A DNA stretch of 60,000 nt from Symbiodinium natans (lineage: Eukaryota; Sar; Dinophyceae; Suessiales; Symbiodiniaceae): positions 741,228 through 801,227 of the forward strand of contig CAJNDS010001002.1 in assembly GCA_905221605.1 (NCBI GenBank), in the 5' to 3' direction. The notes below the pieces were generated by a model. That model was not told the origin of the DNA. It did no database searches and saw only the letters and a program-made list of their open reading frames with translations. A program made the position numbers and the translations under genes. Shown here piece after piece: positions 11,801 through 25,100 of this stretch (its first letter is position 1; each line of letters starts with the position of its first letter).

Positions 11801-13149
11801 ATGCCTCCAGGGCGCCTGCAAGAAGTCAGGGACAAGATGCCGGGCGTTCCAGCCCTTGATGTGCTGTCTGCCGTGTTACTAGCTTGTGCTTTGGGATGAT
11901 TTTGACTTCCACTTCTTTCCTTATAAGGGTTTAGGGTTTGGGGTTTAGGGTTTAAGGTTTAGGGTAGGGTTTAGGGTTTAGGGTTTAGTTTTCAAAGGGT
12001 TGTTTAAGCACAACGCAGGTTAAGCCTGCTCGATTGGAGAGGCAACCACTCTTGGGCGTCGATGAGGAAGTTTTTGGGTGCCAATGATGTGCAGTCAAAG
12101 CTGCTCGAACTCGAGCCCCACCAAGTGACTCGGTAAGTGGTACCCTTTGCCTCTTTTTTTTTGGGTTCGGGGTTCCCTTATAAAGTAACCAGCCCAAAAA
12201 AGGGTGCGCTTATTGAAATATCGTTACTTGGAGGTAAGCTTCGAGAGCCAGCTCGCCGTACAGCAGGCTGTGCAGCAAAATTTCATGAGCTTCAGCTACG
12301 AGGTCATCTGTAGATACAGCCCGGAGCTGGCACCCCTTGCAGCCCTGGTGAGCGCTTTCTTGGAGTGCTGGGCAGCCTGACAGCGTGGAGAACAAAAGGG
12401 CCTGGCAGCCGTTTTCCTTTAATACAAGGGTGTGGCTAAAGGAAGCTTCGGGAAACACTTACGCATACTGAACCCTAAAACTCTTCATTTCTCACAAGGC
12501 TGGTGCCAGCGTTGGCTCAAGTATGCCTTTGGCTATTTGAGGAGCTGTCGTGACTTTGAATTCAGTTTGTTGGTCATGTGCTAAGACGTAGCTTACGGTT
12601 TTTCAGGCTTTGTCGTCTTGCGCAGATATACACGTGCTCACATTCACATGTGCGCACGTTCACCTACCCCAGCACTTTTGGTCGCAGCAGACTAAGCCTT
12701 GACGTCGCTGGCATGGGAGTTAGGGTTTTTGCTGAGATTCTGCATGCCCGGGTTGTTTTGGGTCGAAACTGCTAATTACCACGTAATTTCTGTTTCTACG
12801 AAGCTGTAGGTTGCACCGTAAGAATAGCTTCGAATTGTGTGTAAACTGTTAAGGACAGCAGCTGTCTTCGTGGCCCAAACCCCAAACCCTAAACCCTACA
12901 CCCTAAACCCCAAACCCCAAACCCCAAACCCTAAACCCTAAACCCTATCTGTTGCCTCGCTGAGGTCACAAGCATCGGATGGACCTTAACGAGCTGCGCG
13001 AATTCAATGTCAGGCATGAAAACGGGGTGGGGGGGCAGGGTGGTGTTTACTTGTTTACTACTATTTGCTTAAGAACCTCCCCACAAAAAAATAAAATAAA
13101 AAAACTATTCTTCCTTGTAAGGGCAACATAGTGCTTATTGTCTCTCTTT

Positions 13150-13180
<31 letters not shown>

Positions 13181-16100
13181 GGGGGGGCTTCTTAAGCAAG
13201 TAGCAGTTCAGGGTTCAGGACATTCAGTTTGGAACAGCCTAAACCCTAGAACTTGGGATGTTCCCCCTTATACTAACAGTCCTTTATGGAGATTATCGTG
13301 CCCCCTATTATAATCCCTATGAAGGACTGTTAGTATAGAGGGGAACACCCCAACCCAGAACCCTGAACCCCTAACCCTAGAAGCCCGAGAGCACGAAGGT
13401 CTTACATCTTGATCTCTAAGCTATATCCTAAAGCAAAGCCCTTGAGACCTTTCAAGGTCCCAAAGCCCCGGAGTTCGTTTGGGAGTCATCAGCTCATTCG
13501 GATGCTCAGCCGTATCCTTTTGCCTCGTACAATCACTTTTTAAACCAACAGACGTGCACCCCTTTTTATTCCTAGATTGCTGGTCGCACCGTCTGAAAAC
13601 CCGACACTCTTATTTCTAGGTAGATACGTGTTTTACCCCAAACACTAAACCCTACACCCTAATACTTTCCCTGACTGCGCTTAAGAGGATCGCATTTATG
13701 TTTCATGGGGTTCCTAGGGCCAGCCTGGCACAGCAGCCCAACACTGTAACATAGGGTCTAGGGTTTTGGGTTTAGGGTTTAGGGTTCAGAGTTTAGGGTT
13801 TGGGGTTTAGGGTTTGGGGTTTGGGGTTTAGGGTTCAGGGTTAGTTACATGGTCTCTTAGTATGGGCCCTTTAAAAGGGGGCCCCTCATATACCCCTCTC
13901 TATGCCCTAACCAAAGTCTGGGCCCATACATCAGGTAAGGGACCATATCAAGGGCCCATGGAGCTACCCTTAGAGTTTACCGGCCGCGGGAATTCTCTGG
14001 CGCCCCAGGTGGGCCCCTTTCCCGGAATGGTGGCCCTAGGTTCCTTACAAAGCTTCCCAATGCAAAGGAGGGTCCCGGAATTATGGGTGGGTTTGCCAAG
14101 TGCAGATGTCCGTGTGCAGAATGGAGGGCTCGGGGGCTGGGATGTAGGATTTATCAGGTTTAGGTTTGTTTTTTTGGGGGGGGTTTAGGCCGTTTAGGCA
14201 GGGTTCAACAAAACCGAGAAGCCCGACCACTGCCAGCTGCGAGCAGGCCGCTTCTACTGCACCACTGTCTGGTACAGAGCGATGTGCGGGCTTTCCTGGA
14301 TGAGGCTACGGCTCAGGGTTAAAAGGTTTCTGGGGGGCGTTTTGGAACAAACTTGAAAGTTTTATTTCCAGGCCCTAGGCCGTAGACCCCAAAAGAAACC
14401 TAACGCAGCACGGGTTCTCCCCTCCATATTTGTCTGCCCACACCGTTCTCTGCTAGCGGAGCTACCCGCCCGAAACCTTACATTCCAATAGAAGAGCCTA
14501 AAAACCTTACACGGCGAATTCCGAACTCTAACTGGGGAAGGGGGGGGATCCTAAACAGAAGGGCCTGCAATTCCTCAAGTCGTACTCCCGAGCCACCCCA
14601 CAACAAAATCGGATACCACGACCCTGAGCCCTAACCCAATAGACCCTCAACCCTAAACCCTAAACCCTGAACCCTAAACCCTAAACCACCACAGCCGTTA
14701 GGCCTGGATGGCTGGGCTGCGGGTTGTCGTCGAGCTCCAGCCCTCCCTGTACATAGAGCCGGGCGTCGGATGCTTCACCACCGGCCCCTCAGCAGGGTTT
14801 GGGGTTGAGGGTTTAAGGTTTAGGGTTTAGGGTTTAGGGCTTAGGGTCAGACCTTATTTTTGGTGGTTTGGGTTAGGGCTCTGAGTTCAGGAGTTTGGGG
14901 GGTTGGGGTTTTGGGGATTTCCTGGTTCTGATACAGAACTAGGAAGCCTGTGTGTCTTACGGTTAAGGTGGCTTGGGGTGTAGAGGTTCAAGGTTTTGGA
15001 GTTGAGGTGACTCAGGACCCTAAACCCTAAACCCTAAACCCTAAACCCTTTTGGGGATTCGGGGTTTCTCTGAACCCTAAACCCCAAACCCTCAGCCCGA
15101 AACCAAATGCTTCAGTGCCGTAAACCCTCCCTCCCCCCTTCAAACGAAGAAACTCCCCGGGTGCCCAAACCTGAAGCCCTAAACTCTGAGGTTTCGGGTT
15201 TCGGGTTTCGGGTGAAGGGTTTAGGGCTAAACCCTGAATCCGACCCTAAGCTCTAAGCCCTAAACCCTGAACCCTGAACCCTGAACCCTGATCCCTGAAC
15301 CCTAAACCCTGAACCCTGAACCCTAAACCCTAAACCCTAAACCCTAAATCCTAAACCCTAAACCCTAAACCCTAAACCCTAAACCCTAAACCCTAAACCC
15401 TAAACCCAAACCCAAAAGCATCCTCCCCCAAACCCTAAACCCCAAACCTTAAGCCTTGATCCACGCCAGGCTTCGACTGCTACGAGCGTATCAAGGCCTT
15501 CCGGGGGTTTAGGGTTTAGGGTTTAGGGTTTAGGGTTTAGGGTTTAGGGTTTAGGGTTTAGGGTTTAGGGTTTAGGGTTTAGGGTTTAGGGTTTAGGGTT
15601 TAGGGTTTAGGGTTTAGGGTTTAGGGTTGTTTTGGCGTGTGCAACGCGGGCAGAACCACTTTGCCACGCTGTCAAGCTCTAGGAGCCGCATCAACTCTAC
15701 AAGCCCCATGAACATGCCCTTGGTTTAGGGTTTAGGGTTTAGGGTTTAGGGTTTCCCTAAACCCTAAACCCTAAACCCTAAACCCTAAACCCTGCGGATT
15801 GGTCCAAAATCAAGCCCCCAACCCCTAGTCTGTACCTTGATCGCCGCAGACACACGGCATCACACGGCAGCCTAGTGCGTTTGTTAAAACATGGTAAACG
15901 CAAAGCTCTGGACGAGCTTGCTACTCCGCACCTGGGACAAGGGAGCATGAACGTTGAGCAACAAAAGCAAGCTACACTGTACTCCGAATCCGAAACCCTC
16001 AGCCCTAAAACCCTAGAACCCCAAGAACCCCAAGAACCCCAAGAACTCCAAGAACCCCAGAACTGCAAGAACCCAGAGTAGCTTGTGCACGGATGGACCT

Positions 16101-19100
16101 CGGAGGTGGCCTACCGACAGCTGCTGAGCGAGGGAGGTGCCCGTGGCTGCGGTCACAACTCCTGTTGAAAGGCTTAGGGTTGAGGGGGTTTGTGATTTAG
16201 GGAAATTATAGGGCTTAGTTTCGTGGTAAGGGTTTAGGGTGTAGGGCTCAGGGGTTATTCGGGGCTTCACTTCTCTACATGATGTTCCCCTTCTGTAGCT
16301 GCTTCAAAGGGGCTTTACATGTAGAACGACCCTACTGTGGGCATTGCAGCTTTAGCTCTTGAAAGTCAGTGCCATTTCGTGCAGTGCTTCTGCTTCGGGT
16401 TTGGGCTTTGGGGTGGGTTTAGGGGTTTAGGGCTTGGGGTTTTGGGTTTAGGGTTTTGGGTGTAGGGTTTAGGGTTTAGGACTAAGGGTTTAGGGTTTAG
16501 GGAGGTTAAGGTGCAGTAGCAACCCGAAAATCTCTTCTGGGGTTTTGAGGGCCCTGTTTAAGAATCCTGAAGGTAGCATAAGGGCCATATTCAGAGCATA
16601 TTAGGGGGGAACCCTTAGGGGTACGAGGCTTAATCCTTGATCTCTGTGGGTGCCTAAACCCTAAACCCTAAACCCTAAACTCTCGGCCGATTTCGCAGGT
16701 ATCTGGGCGGACGGCGAGTACCATCCGGCGGCCCCTCGGGTGCAGAAACAGATCTGGCTCCACCTTGGGTGCTTTGGATTTTAGGTTGGTTTAGGGTTTG
16801 GGGTTTGGGGTTTAGGGTTCAGGGTTTCGGGTTTAGGGTTTAGCGTTTAGGGTTTAGGGTTTAGGGTTTGGGGGTTAGGGTTTAGTGTTTAGGGTTTAGG
16901 GTTTAGGGCTAGTTTTGGTTGTATTTCGGCCCAACCCCCCTTTAATTAGGGCTTAGGGCCCCCCTCCAGGTTTGAGGTATGGGCTTGACATGGGTTGCTT
17001 GTTGTGGAGCGGAAGGGGCGCGTTGACTTTGAATCCGGAGCGGAGGCCGTTCTAAGCAACGAGGCTCTCGGGTTTTGCCTTGTCCGCACATCTCGTCAAT
17101 TGCGAGGCCCATATCGTAAACTTAGAGCCCACTCCGATAAAATCCCTAAACCCTAAAGCGTTGAAACACAACAGACCCTACCTGGGACCCTCTTTACCTA
17201 CAGCTTTATGGGTGTTATACCGAGTGATACGAACTACTACTAAACTGCAGGAAAGTTCAGTCCCAGGTAAACCCTAAGCCCTGAACTCTCGCCTGTTTTG
17301 AGGTCCAGGCACTTCTCCTCGCACGAGACCCGGTGACCCTGGCACTTGCACCTTGGCCGGTGTTGGAACTTTATGGTTTAATGTTTAGGATTTATGGGGC
17401 CCATATCTTCTCTACTTAGTCAAGGCGTCTGGGGGATGCTTCCTTTCGGATATAAAGGCAAAGGCCCGTACTTTAAAAGAAGGAACCAGAATTTATGAGT
17501 TTCTCATTTGGGATCGGTTCATGCTGTAGGCTATGTCCGAGCCAGCCTAAAGCGTAGTTTAGGGTTTAGAGTGTAGGGTTTAGGGTCCAGGGTTTCTGGT
17601 CATGAGGCAAAGTGTGCTCCTATAGTTCAGGTGTCTTATGGTGTCTTGGTGCCTTGGGCTCGACGGGACCCTATAAATCCTTAACGACCTCATACCCTGA
17701 ACACAGGCAGACACACAATAGGCCCTGCACCCTATAAACCCTAAGCCGCACGCTAAAACCTAAGCCCTACAGCCATTACCTGTTAGGGGCACATCCTGAG
17801 GGGCTCCGAGTAGGACTCCCTTGAGAGTTGCTCTCAGGAGTTGAGATGTAGGGTTTAGGGTCTAGGGTCGAGGGTTGAGGAGTCGGGCCGAAATGAGGAA
17901 CCCCCTAGCCCTGCGTCATCTCTTCAGAGCCCCGATTGGCAATCTCCACTTCCTAAAACTCAACCCTAAACCCTAAACCCTAAACCCTAAACCCTAAACC
18001 CTAAACCCTAAACACTAAACCCTAAACCCTAAACCCTAAACCCTAGCCCTAAACCCTAAACCCCCTAACACCCCCCCCCCCCCCCCGAAAGGAGCGAGGC
18101 TTCACCGCCAGGGCGGCGCTTCTCGGCGTCGTCTCGGCGTGGGACGGCGTGCTCGGCGCGGACCGGGGTTTGCAGTTTGGGCTTAGGGCTTAGGGCTTAG
18201 GGTTCAGGGTTTTAGGGCTTAGGGCTTAGGGTTTAGGGTTCAGGGCTTAGGGTTTGGGATTTTATAGGGGGTTACGATCATGCTTGTTAAGCACTGTGAG
18301 TATAAGGGGGAACATCCCATGTTTGACGTGTGTTCTTGCAGGGTCGAAGGGTTTATAGGGTTTAAAGCATTTATAGGGTTCATAGGGTTTATAGAGCTCG
18401 GAGGGTGTATAGGGTTTGCAGGCTTAAGGGTTTTGATTTGTTGTTCTTTTAGGGTTGAAGGGTTGAAGGGGTGAAGGGTCTGGGACTTGATTTGAGAAGT
18501 TTCCATCATAAACACAGAAGCCGAAGCCCTAAGCCCTAAGCCCTAAGCCCTAAACCCTAAACCCTAAACCCTAAGCCCTTCTTTCGGGGGATCTGAGCGC
18601 AGCTGCTGCCTTTGAGAAGCTGTCGCAAGGGGGCCTCAGGGCCTCCAGGGTTCAGTTCTTTTTGGGTTTAGGGCTTAGGGTTTAGGGTTTAGGGTTTAGG
18701 GTTTAGGGTTTAGGGTTTAGGGACACAGGCTGGCAACCCCCAAAATCCTCTCGGTTGGCCTGTCTTACGTTATAGCTGCGGGTTCCAGCACATGCTTCTT
18801 GTACACCCCCCACAAATTGAACTGTTTTCATACCTCAAACCCTCAGCAAAACCAGAAACCTGAAACCCCAAAGCTTTAGTAGCCGAAAGCCTAAAGTCAC
18901 AAAAACGCCCGGCAAAGCTGAACATGTAACAGGTCGCATCCTTAAATCATGGTTCGTTTGGGGTGGTCCTGCTAGAACACGGCCCCTCATTTGAGAGGCC
19001 GAATTCAGGGCTTCCCAGAAAGGCTCCAGACCTGACCAACCGCAGCAAGATCTTAGGGTTTAGGGTTTAGGGTTTAGGGTTTAGGGTTTAGGGTTTAGGG

Positions 19101-22100
19101 TTTAGGGTTTACCCCCCCACACCCTTGCAGGAGATGGACTACGGGGTGGCCAGGCAGGTGGCGATTTGACGCATACCTCTGGAAGGGAATATTCATCATA
19201 TAGTCCGGGGCTCGTACGATGTTGGATGTCCTGTTACACGTTGTTGTCTAGCAACCCTAGACCGTGTCATGATGCACAGGTTTGGGGTAGATGTTCTGGG
19301 TTGATAACTTTGTACCGTGTGATGAAGGATTTCGGATTTTCCGATGCTGGAGTTGCCAGTGAGATACGGCTTCAGGGAGGTAAAGAGATAGATAATTGTA
19401 GCAATCACCCCAAACCCTAAACCCCTCAACAGCGGGACGGGGAGGATTCGAAACATGTCCCTATCCAAAAGTCCCAGACCATATCTTCCCAGACCTGTGC
19501 CCCTCGACATCACCGTCTTCCTGCCCATGAGCTTACCCGGTCTGACGACACTTCGGCAGCAGACAGGAAATGGAGATGTCCACCCCTAAGCCCTAAACCC
19601 TCAACCCTGAACCCTAAACCTAAACCCTAAGCCCTAAGCCCTAAACCCTCAACCCTCAACCCTCAACCCTCAACCCTGACATGCATCAGGGCTGCTCTGG
19701 GTTCGAACGAAACGAAGAACAAAGCATCTGGCAGTGACGTTGCTAGTTATGGTACATATGGATTCGGGTTTAAGGCTTAGGGTTTAGGGTTCAGGGTTGG
19801 GGGGTTTCCGAAACTAGGGGTACCTTATGATGGTGCTTAATATAAGGGGATCCTACTATTTGGGGGTTTATTTTTAGGGGTCCCTTCTTTTCGGACACCC
19901 CCCATATTTTGTTGGGAACTAGGTACCTTAGTTCCCCTACAGGCTGTTAAAGGGACCGAACAGGCAACAAGCTCCGCAAGTTCCCTCAGGAAACAGTAGG
20001 GTCTAGAGTTTAGGGTTAGGGGCGTTTAGGGTTTAGGGGTTTAGGGTTTAGGGTTTAGGGTTTAGGGTTTAGGGCGAGTAGAAACCCTCTAAACCTTACT
20101 TTACACACCCCATAAACCCTGAACCCTACAGACCCTATAACCCTACACCCTAAGCCCTATAAACTTTGAACCCAGAAGCCGCATGGCATGCTGAGGCAAG
20201 ACGACGGGGACGCCTGCTTCAGACGAAAGGCCAGTAGTGGGTGGGTTCCAACAGGGTTTGGGGGGTTTAGGGTTTGTTCATAAGATCTAAGCACAACTGG
20301 TTTGAGATTTTGGGATGTAGGCTTCAGGCAGGACGGCAGGAAGAATAGTGTTGCTTGTTGAGGGAACGCATTTATGTCATTGTTTGTGTTGCCTGTACTT
20401 TTCTCTGGGATTCTTCTGCAACAGCTGATTTGTTTGACACTGCTGCAAGCGTAGTTAGTAATACAGCTGTGCTACCATGCACTAGCAGGCTGCAAGCTGG
20501 AAAACCTTCACTCCTGTCCTTACCTGAAGCTTTGCATCTGCAAATTCCGAGCATTCTCCACTAGTGTGTCCAAGCGCTGACAAGATGAACGCTGTTTAGG
20601 GTTTAGGGTTTAGGGTTTAGGGTTTAGGGTTTAGGGTTTAGGGTTTAGGGTTTAGGGTTTAGGGTTTAGTGAAAACCAGTACAGTCTGCGCAGGCAGCGC
20701 AGTTGGCGAAAGCTTCCTGCCAGCGTGAAAGCACATCTGAAGCCCTGATCATAACCCTGCAAGGACTTACAAACACCCTCAACCCTCAGCCCTCAACCCT
20801 CAACCCTCAACCCTCAACCGTCATTCCACTCGCCCTGCCCACGCCCCATCGTGAACAAAACAGTGAGAATCCCAGTGGCACCCTTATTCTCCTCCTTTTC
20901 AAGGGTTAGGGTCGCGTCTAGGGTTTAGGGTCTAGGGTCTAGGGTTTAGATTTATGGTTTAGGGTTCAGGGTTTAGGGTTTAGGCTCTCTTCTGAAGCCA
21001 CATGTGAAAAGGGTTCGCAGCGTATTTTCCTACATACTCGGGACTCGCGAACTGCGAGGAGCCACAGAGATCTGACCAGTCAAATTCCTTGCACACTGAA
21101 CCCTAAGCCCCGAAACCCCTACGCCCTTCAGCCCTAAACCCCAAACCCCCAAACCCCAAACCCCAAACCCTAAACCCCAAACCCTAAACCCTAAACCCCT
21201 AACTGCTTAACCGCAGGCCTCACAGGGCGGCTGCGCTGGGTCCCACTCCCTTCGCGGGCTCTACGTCGCAGCTTACCAAGAGTCGGCTGCTCAGGGCTTT
21301 CGGGGTTTAGGGTTTAGGGTTTGGGGTTTAGGGTTTAGGGTTTAGGGGGATTTAGGGTTTAGGGGGATATAGGGTTTAGGGTAGGGTGAGGGGGTTGGGG
21401 GTGGAGGGATTTGGGGTTTGAGCGGTTAGGAGTTTAGGAATGAGGGAGTATGGGTTTAGGGGTTTAGTGGTTATGAGGGCTTTAGCGTTGCGAAGTTCAG
21501 CGGTTAAGTGCATACGGTTGATTGGGGTTTGAAGGGTTATGCTCGGGTTGAGAATTGGAGTTTAGCTGTTCAGTCAGACCCGTTTCGGCGCTACTGTATT
21601 TGGCTAGGGTGTTCAAGGTTGGCGGCTTAGAGATTGTTGCTCGGTTGCACGTTGGGATAGTTGATTTTAGCTTTGCTCTTTCGTTTCCCCGACTTGGTCC
21701 CTCAGATGATAGTTATAATGATCTTCATAGGGTTAAGAGACTTAAGGGCTGATTTTGGGGTTTGGGTGGTAGCCGGAATGTGGTTCTCGTAGTCGTGGTG
21801 CGGGAGGCGATGCACTATGTGAGTTTCTGGACGCTTGCAGTGGCGAGCTTGGTGTATTCGTTGGGAATCTACTTTCGTGAAGCAATACAAAATCGGAGGC
21901 GGCAAGCATCCTTGCGGCACACGGACATGACGCCTACAACATGGCAGGCTGTGATCGTAGGGACACCATCCGGCTGGTTGGCAACATCATGGCGGCCACG
22001 TCGTTTGTGCACCATGCTGCTTCCGATTCTTGTAAACCCTAAACCTTAAACCCTAAACCCTAAACCCTAAAGCCTAAACCCTAAACCCATCCGACCCGAG

Positions 22101-25100
22101 TGCCTCGACCAGCAGGGATCAAGGGATTGCGTGAGGTCACGGTCCTTTACCGCGTCTGAGTGAGGTGCGCAGATGGGGCAAGAACCACAGCCCCCTCAGG
22201 CTTCCAAGCGCCCTAAGCCCCTCCAGGCGTCATGCGCATGGAAACCCCGAACTCGGACCCCCTACGCCGCAACCCCCCCTGCAGCCCCCTCAATCCCTAA
22301 ATCCCTAAACCCCTAACTGAAACCCCAAAACCCTAAGCACCAATTGCCTCAAACCCGAAACCCCTACAACGCCAAACGCCTATACACCAAAACCCCAAAC
22401 CGTATAACCCTAAAACCCTAAACCTCCAAACCCCTAAAACACCCCCCGGAATCTTCACACCCTAAACCTCCAAACTTTAAACCCCCAAACCCCTAAAACC
22501 CTAAACCCCTAACACCCCTAGGTTCCAAACCCAAAACCCTTGAAGCCCTAAATCCCTAACCCTAAACCCCTAAATCCTAAATCCTAAACCCCTAGCCCTG
22601 ACACCCTAAAGCCTGTAAAACCAAAAGCCCTGAAACCCTAAACCCCTAAACCCTTAAACCCTAAACCCCAAACCCCTAAACCCAAAAACCCTAAACCCCA
22701 AAACCCCAAACCCCTAAACCCTAAATCCTAAGCCCGAAAAGGCCTGGGTGGATGCGGACCCTTGACTTGCCGGACCTCACGCGACGCGGCTTTTGGCCGC
22801 CCCCGGACCCACCGAGGCTTGCGCTGCTTTTGGGGGGTTTAGGGTTTAGGGTTTAGGGTTTAGGGTTTAGGGTTTAGGGTTTAGGGTTAGGGTTTAGGAA
22901 CCGAAAAGGTTTAATTTCCACTTCACACCCACAAGCAAGTTAAGGGACAGCCAACCCCTAACTCACTGAAACCAACTGTCGAAATCCTCGAAGGGGTACC
23001 TGGGCTAGAAGGGTCCAGCAGGGGGGTCACCGGCCTCAGCCTAACCCTAAACCCTAGGACCACCACCTCTAACTTCCAAGGGCAACACAGTGACCCTTCG
23101 CACGGGTCCTTTTCTCATTGCTTGAGCGGCGTTCCGTCCAGTTTGTTCATGTAATACTGCTTCGGAGTAGCCGTTTACTCCTCCGCATAGGGTTTGGGGT
23201 TTGGGGTTAGGGTGATTCAGTGAGTTTAGAGTGTAGGGATTGGGGGCTAAGGTTCAGGGTTTGCGGAGTAGTGGATTTAGAGTTTAGGGTGTGGGGGGTC
23301 GGGTTTTTAAAGGGGGTTGGGGGGTTTAGGGCAGGGATTCGGGCGTTCAAGCTTTTGGGTTTGGGGTCTAGGGTTTAGGGTTTAGGGTGAGGGCGCATTT
23401 GGACCAGTTTGTCTCCCCTAGTGCTTCATGACAGAGCACCGGCGATGCATACTGTTGGGGATGGTTGAAAGGTTGAGGGGTTTAGGGCTGGAGGGTTGAG
23501 GTTCTAGGGCAGGTTGACAAGGGCTTGGGTGATCTGGAGACTTGAGGGTCCGAAGCCTGAAAAGTTTACCCTGAACCCTACACCCGTAACCCACAACCTA
23601 TCTAAACCTAAACCCTGAACCCCAATCCCCTACACCTTAATTCCCTGCACAAAACCCTAAACCCTCAACCCTAAACCCTATACCTAAACCCCGAACCCCA
23701 AACCCTAAACCCTAGACCTTATGGGAGCCAAGGATAGACCATGCCATCTATGTCCCACACAACGATGTCTTCAACTCGTTCTTAGATCGTTGGGTGCAGA
23801 TGCCGCTCGGTCGTTTTTTAGGGTTTGGGGGGGGGGGGGGGGGGGGTTGAGGAGTTGGGGTTTAGGGTTTGGGGGGGGGGGGGGGGGGGTTGAGGAGTTT
23901 GGGGTTACAGCAGGGCCTTCTGCAGCACGTGCATCATTTAAATCTTAGGGTTTAGGGTTTAGGGTTTAGGGTTTAGGGTTTAGGGTTTAGGATCCCAACC
24001 GGCGCACCCCAAATATGAGAACCGCCACAGGGGATTTCTGACGAGGGCTTAGGGTGTGTAGCTTGAAGGGTGATTAGGATTGTAGGCGAACCATCAGAGC
24101 TTCTTCAGGACAATTCTTACAGCTGCTGGTGGCTACGCCAGAACCCACAACCCTAGAAGGCCTAAACCCTATAAACCCTAAACGCTAAAACCCATCCCAC
24201 AACCCTGGAAGTCATCCCTGCACCTCAAGCATCCCCCAATACCTGAAGAGGCATCCCTATACTGAAGCCCCCAACCTTCAAACCCAAAGCACCCCAAGTC
24301 GGATTATCTGAAGATCCAAACACTGCAGGGTTTAGGGTTTAGGGTTTAGGGTTTAGGGTTGAGGGGCAGCCAGCCAGGTTTCAGCTTTCCCCAAGCTTGG
24401 ACGAGATTGTAAACTGGCTCAGGCGCGCAGCTCACGGAAGCCATGGGGTTCGGGTTTAGGGTTTAGGGTGTAGGGTTTAGGGTTTAGGGTTTAGGGTTTA
24501 GGGTTTGGGGTTTGGGGTTTAGGGTTTAGGGTTTTAGGGCTTCGGGTTTAGGGTTTAGGGTGCGACTCCTGTCATCTTGCTTGCTTTGGTGACTTTAGTG
24601 TTTTCGTTCTCGCGAGGGGCAGGTGCAGCAGCTAGCACAGCGCCGCCACTCTAAAGTCCTCAACGTCTTCCCCCCCCCCTCCTGCTTGGCTCACCCCTGA
24701 TTGCTTTGTTGTACTTTACTGCAACTTTAGATCCTTACCTTTTTTGGGTTTAGTGGGTTTCTTATTAAGGCAGCTAAAAGCTTAATTTATAGCTACCCTC
24801 CTGAGTGCAGCCAAGATTGGTCTTTGACTCCTAGACCTGAAGCCAAACCCTAAACCCTAAACCCTAAACCCTAAACCCTAAACCCTAAACCCTAAACCCT
24901 AAACCCTAAACCCTAAACCCTAAACCCTAAACCCTAAACCCTAAACCCTAAACCCTAAACCCTAAGCCCTACCTTCCCCCCTGCCACAGGCAATTCCAAG
25001 AATTTCTGCCTACCGAGTACTCTGCAAGCCCGGCTCCCCAAAGTGAGGGTTCAGGGCTGCAGGGGGATTGAGCTGAAGGGCTTAGGGTTTAGGGCTTGGA

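Noticed and set aside
11626-12366. Resemblance of the translated exons to the dynein heavy-chain stalk region (EVRDK...P, SWASMRKFLG, V...S...L)
   Set aside because: The match is loose, flanking exons joined in frame lead to a signal peptide and Cys-containing sequence rather than AAA domains, and no other dynein motif is visible. A profile search would settle it.
20355-20564. 69-codon open frame with a hydrophobic start
   Set aside because: No ATG start, no array-flanked exon context, and it lies within a proposed intron.
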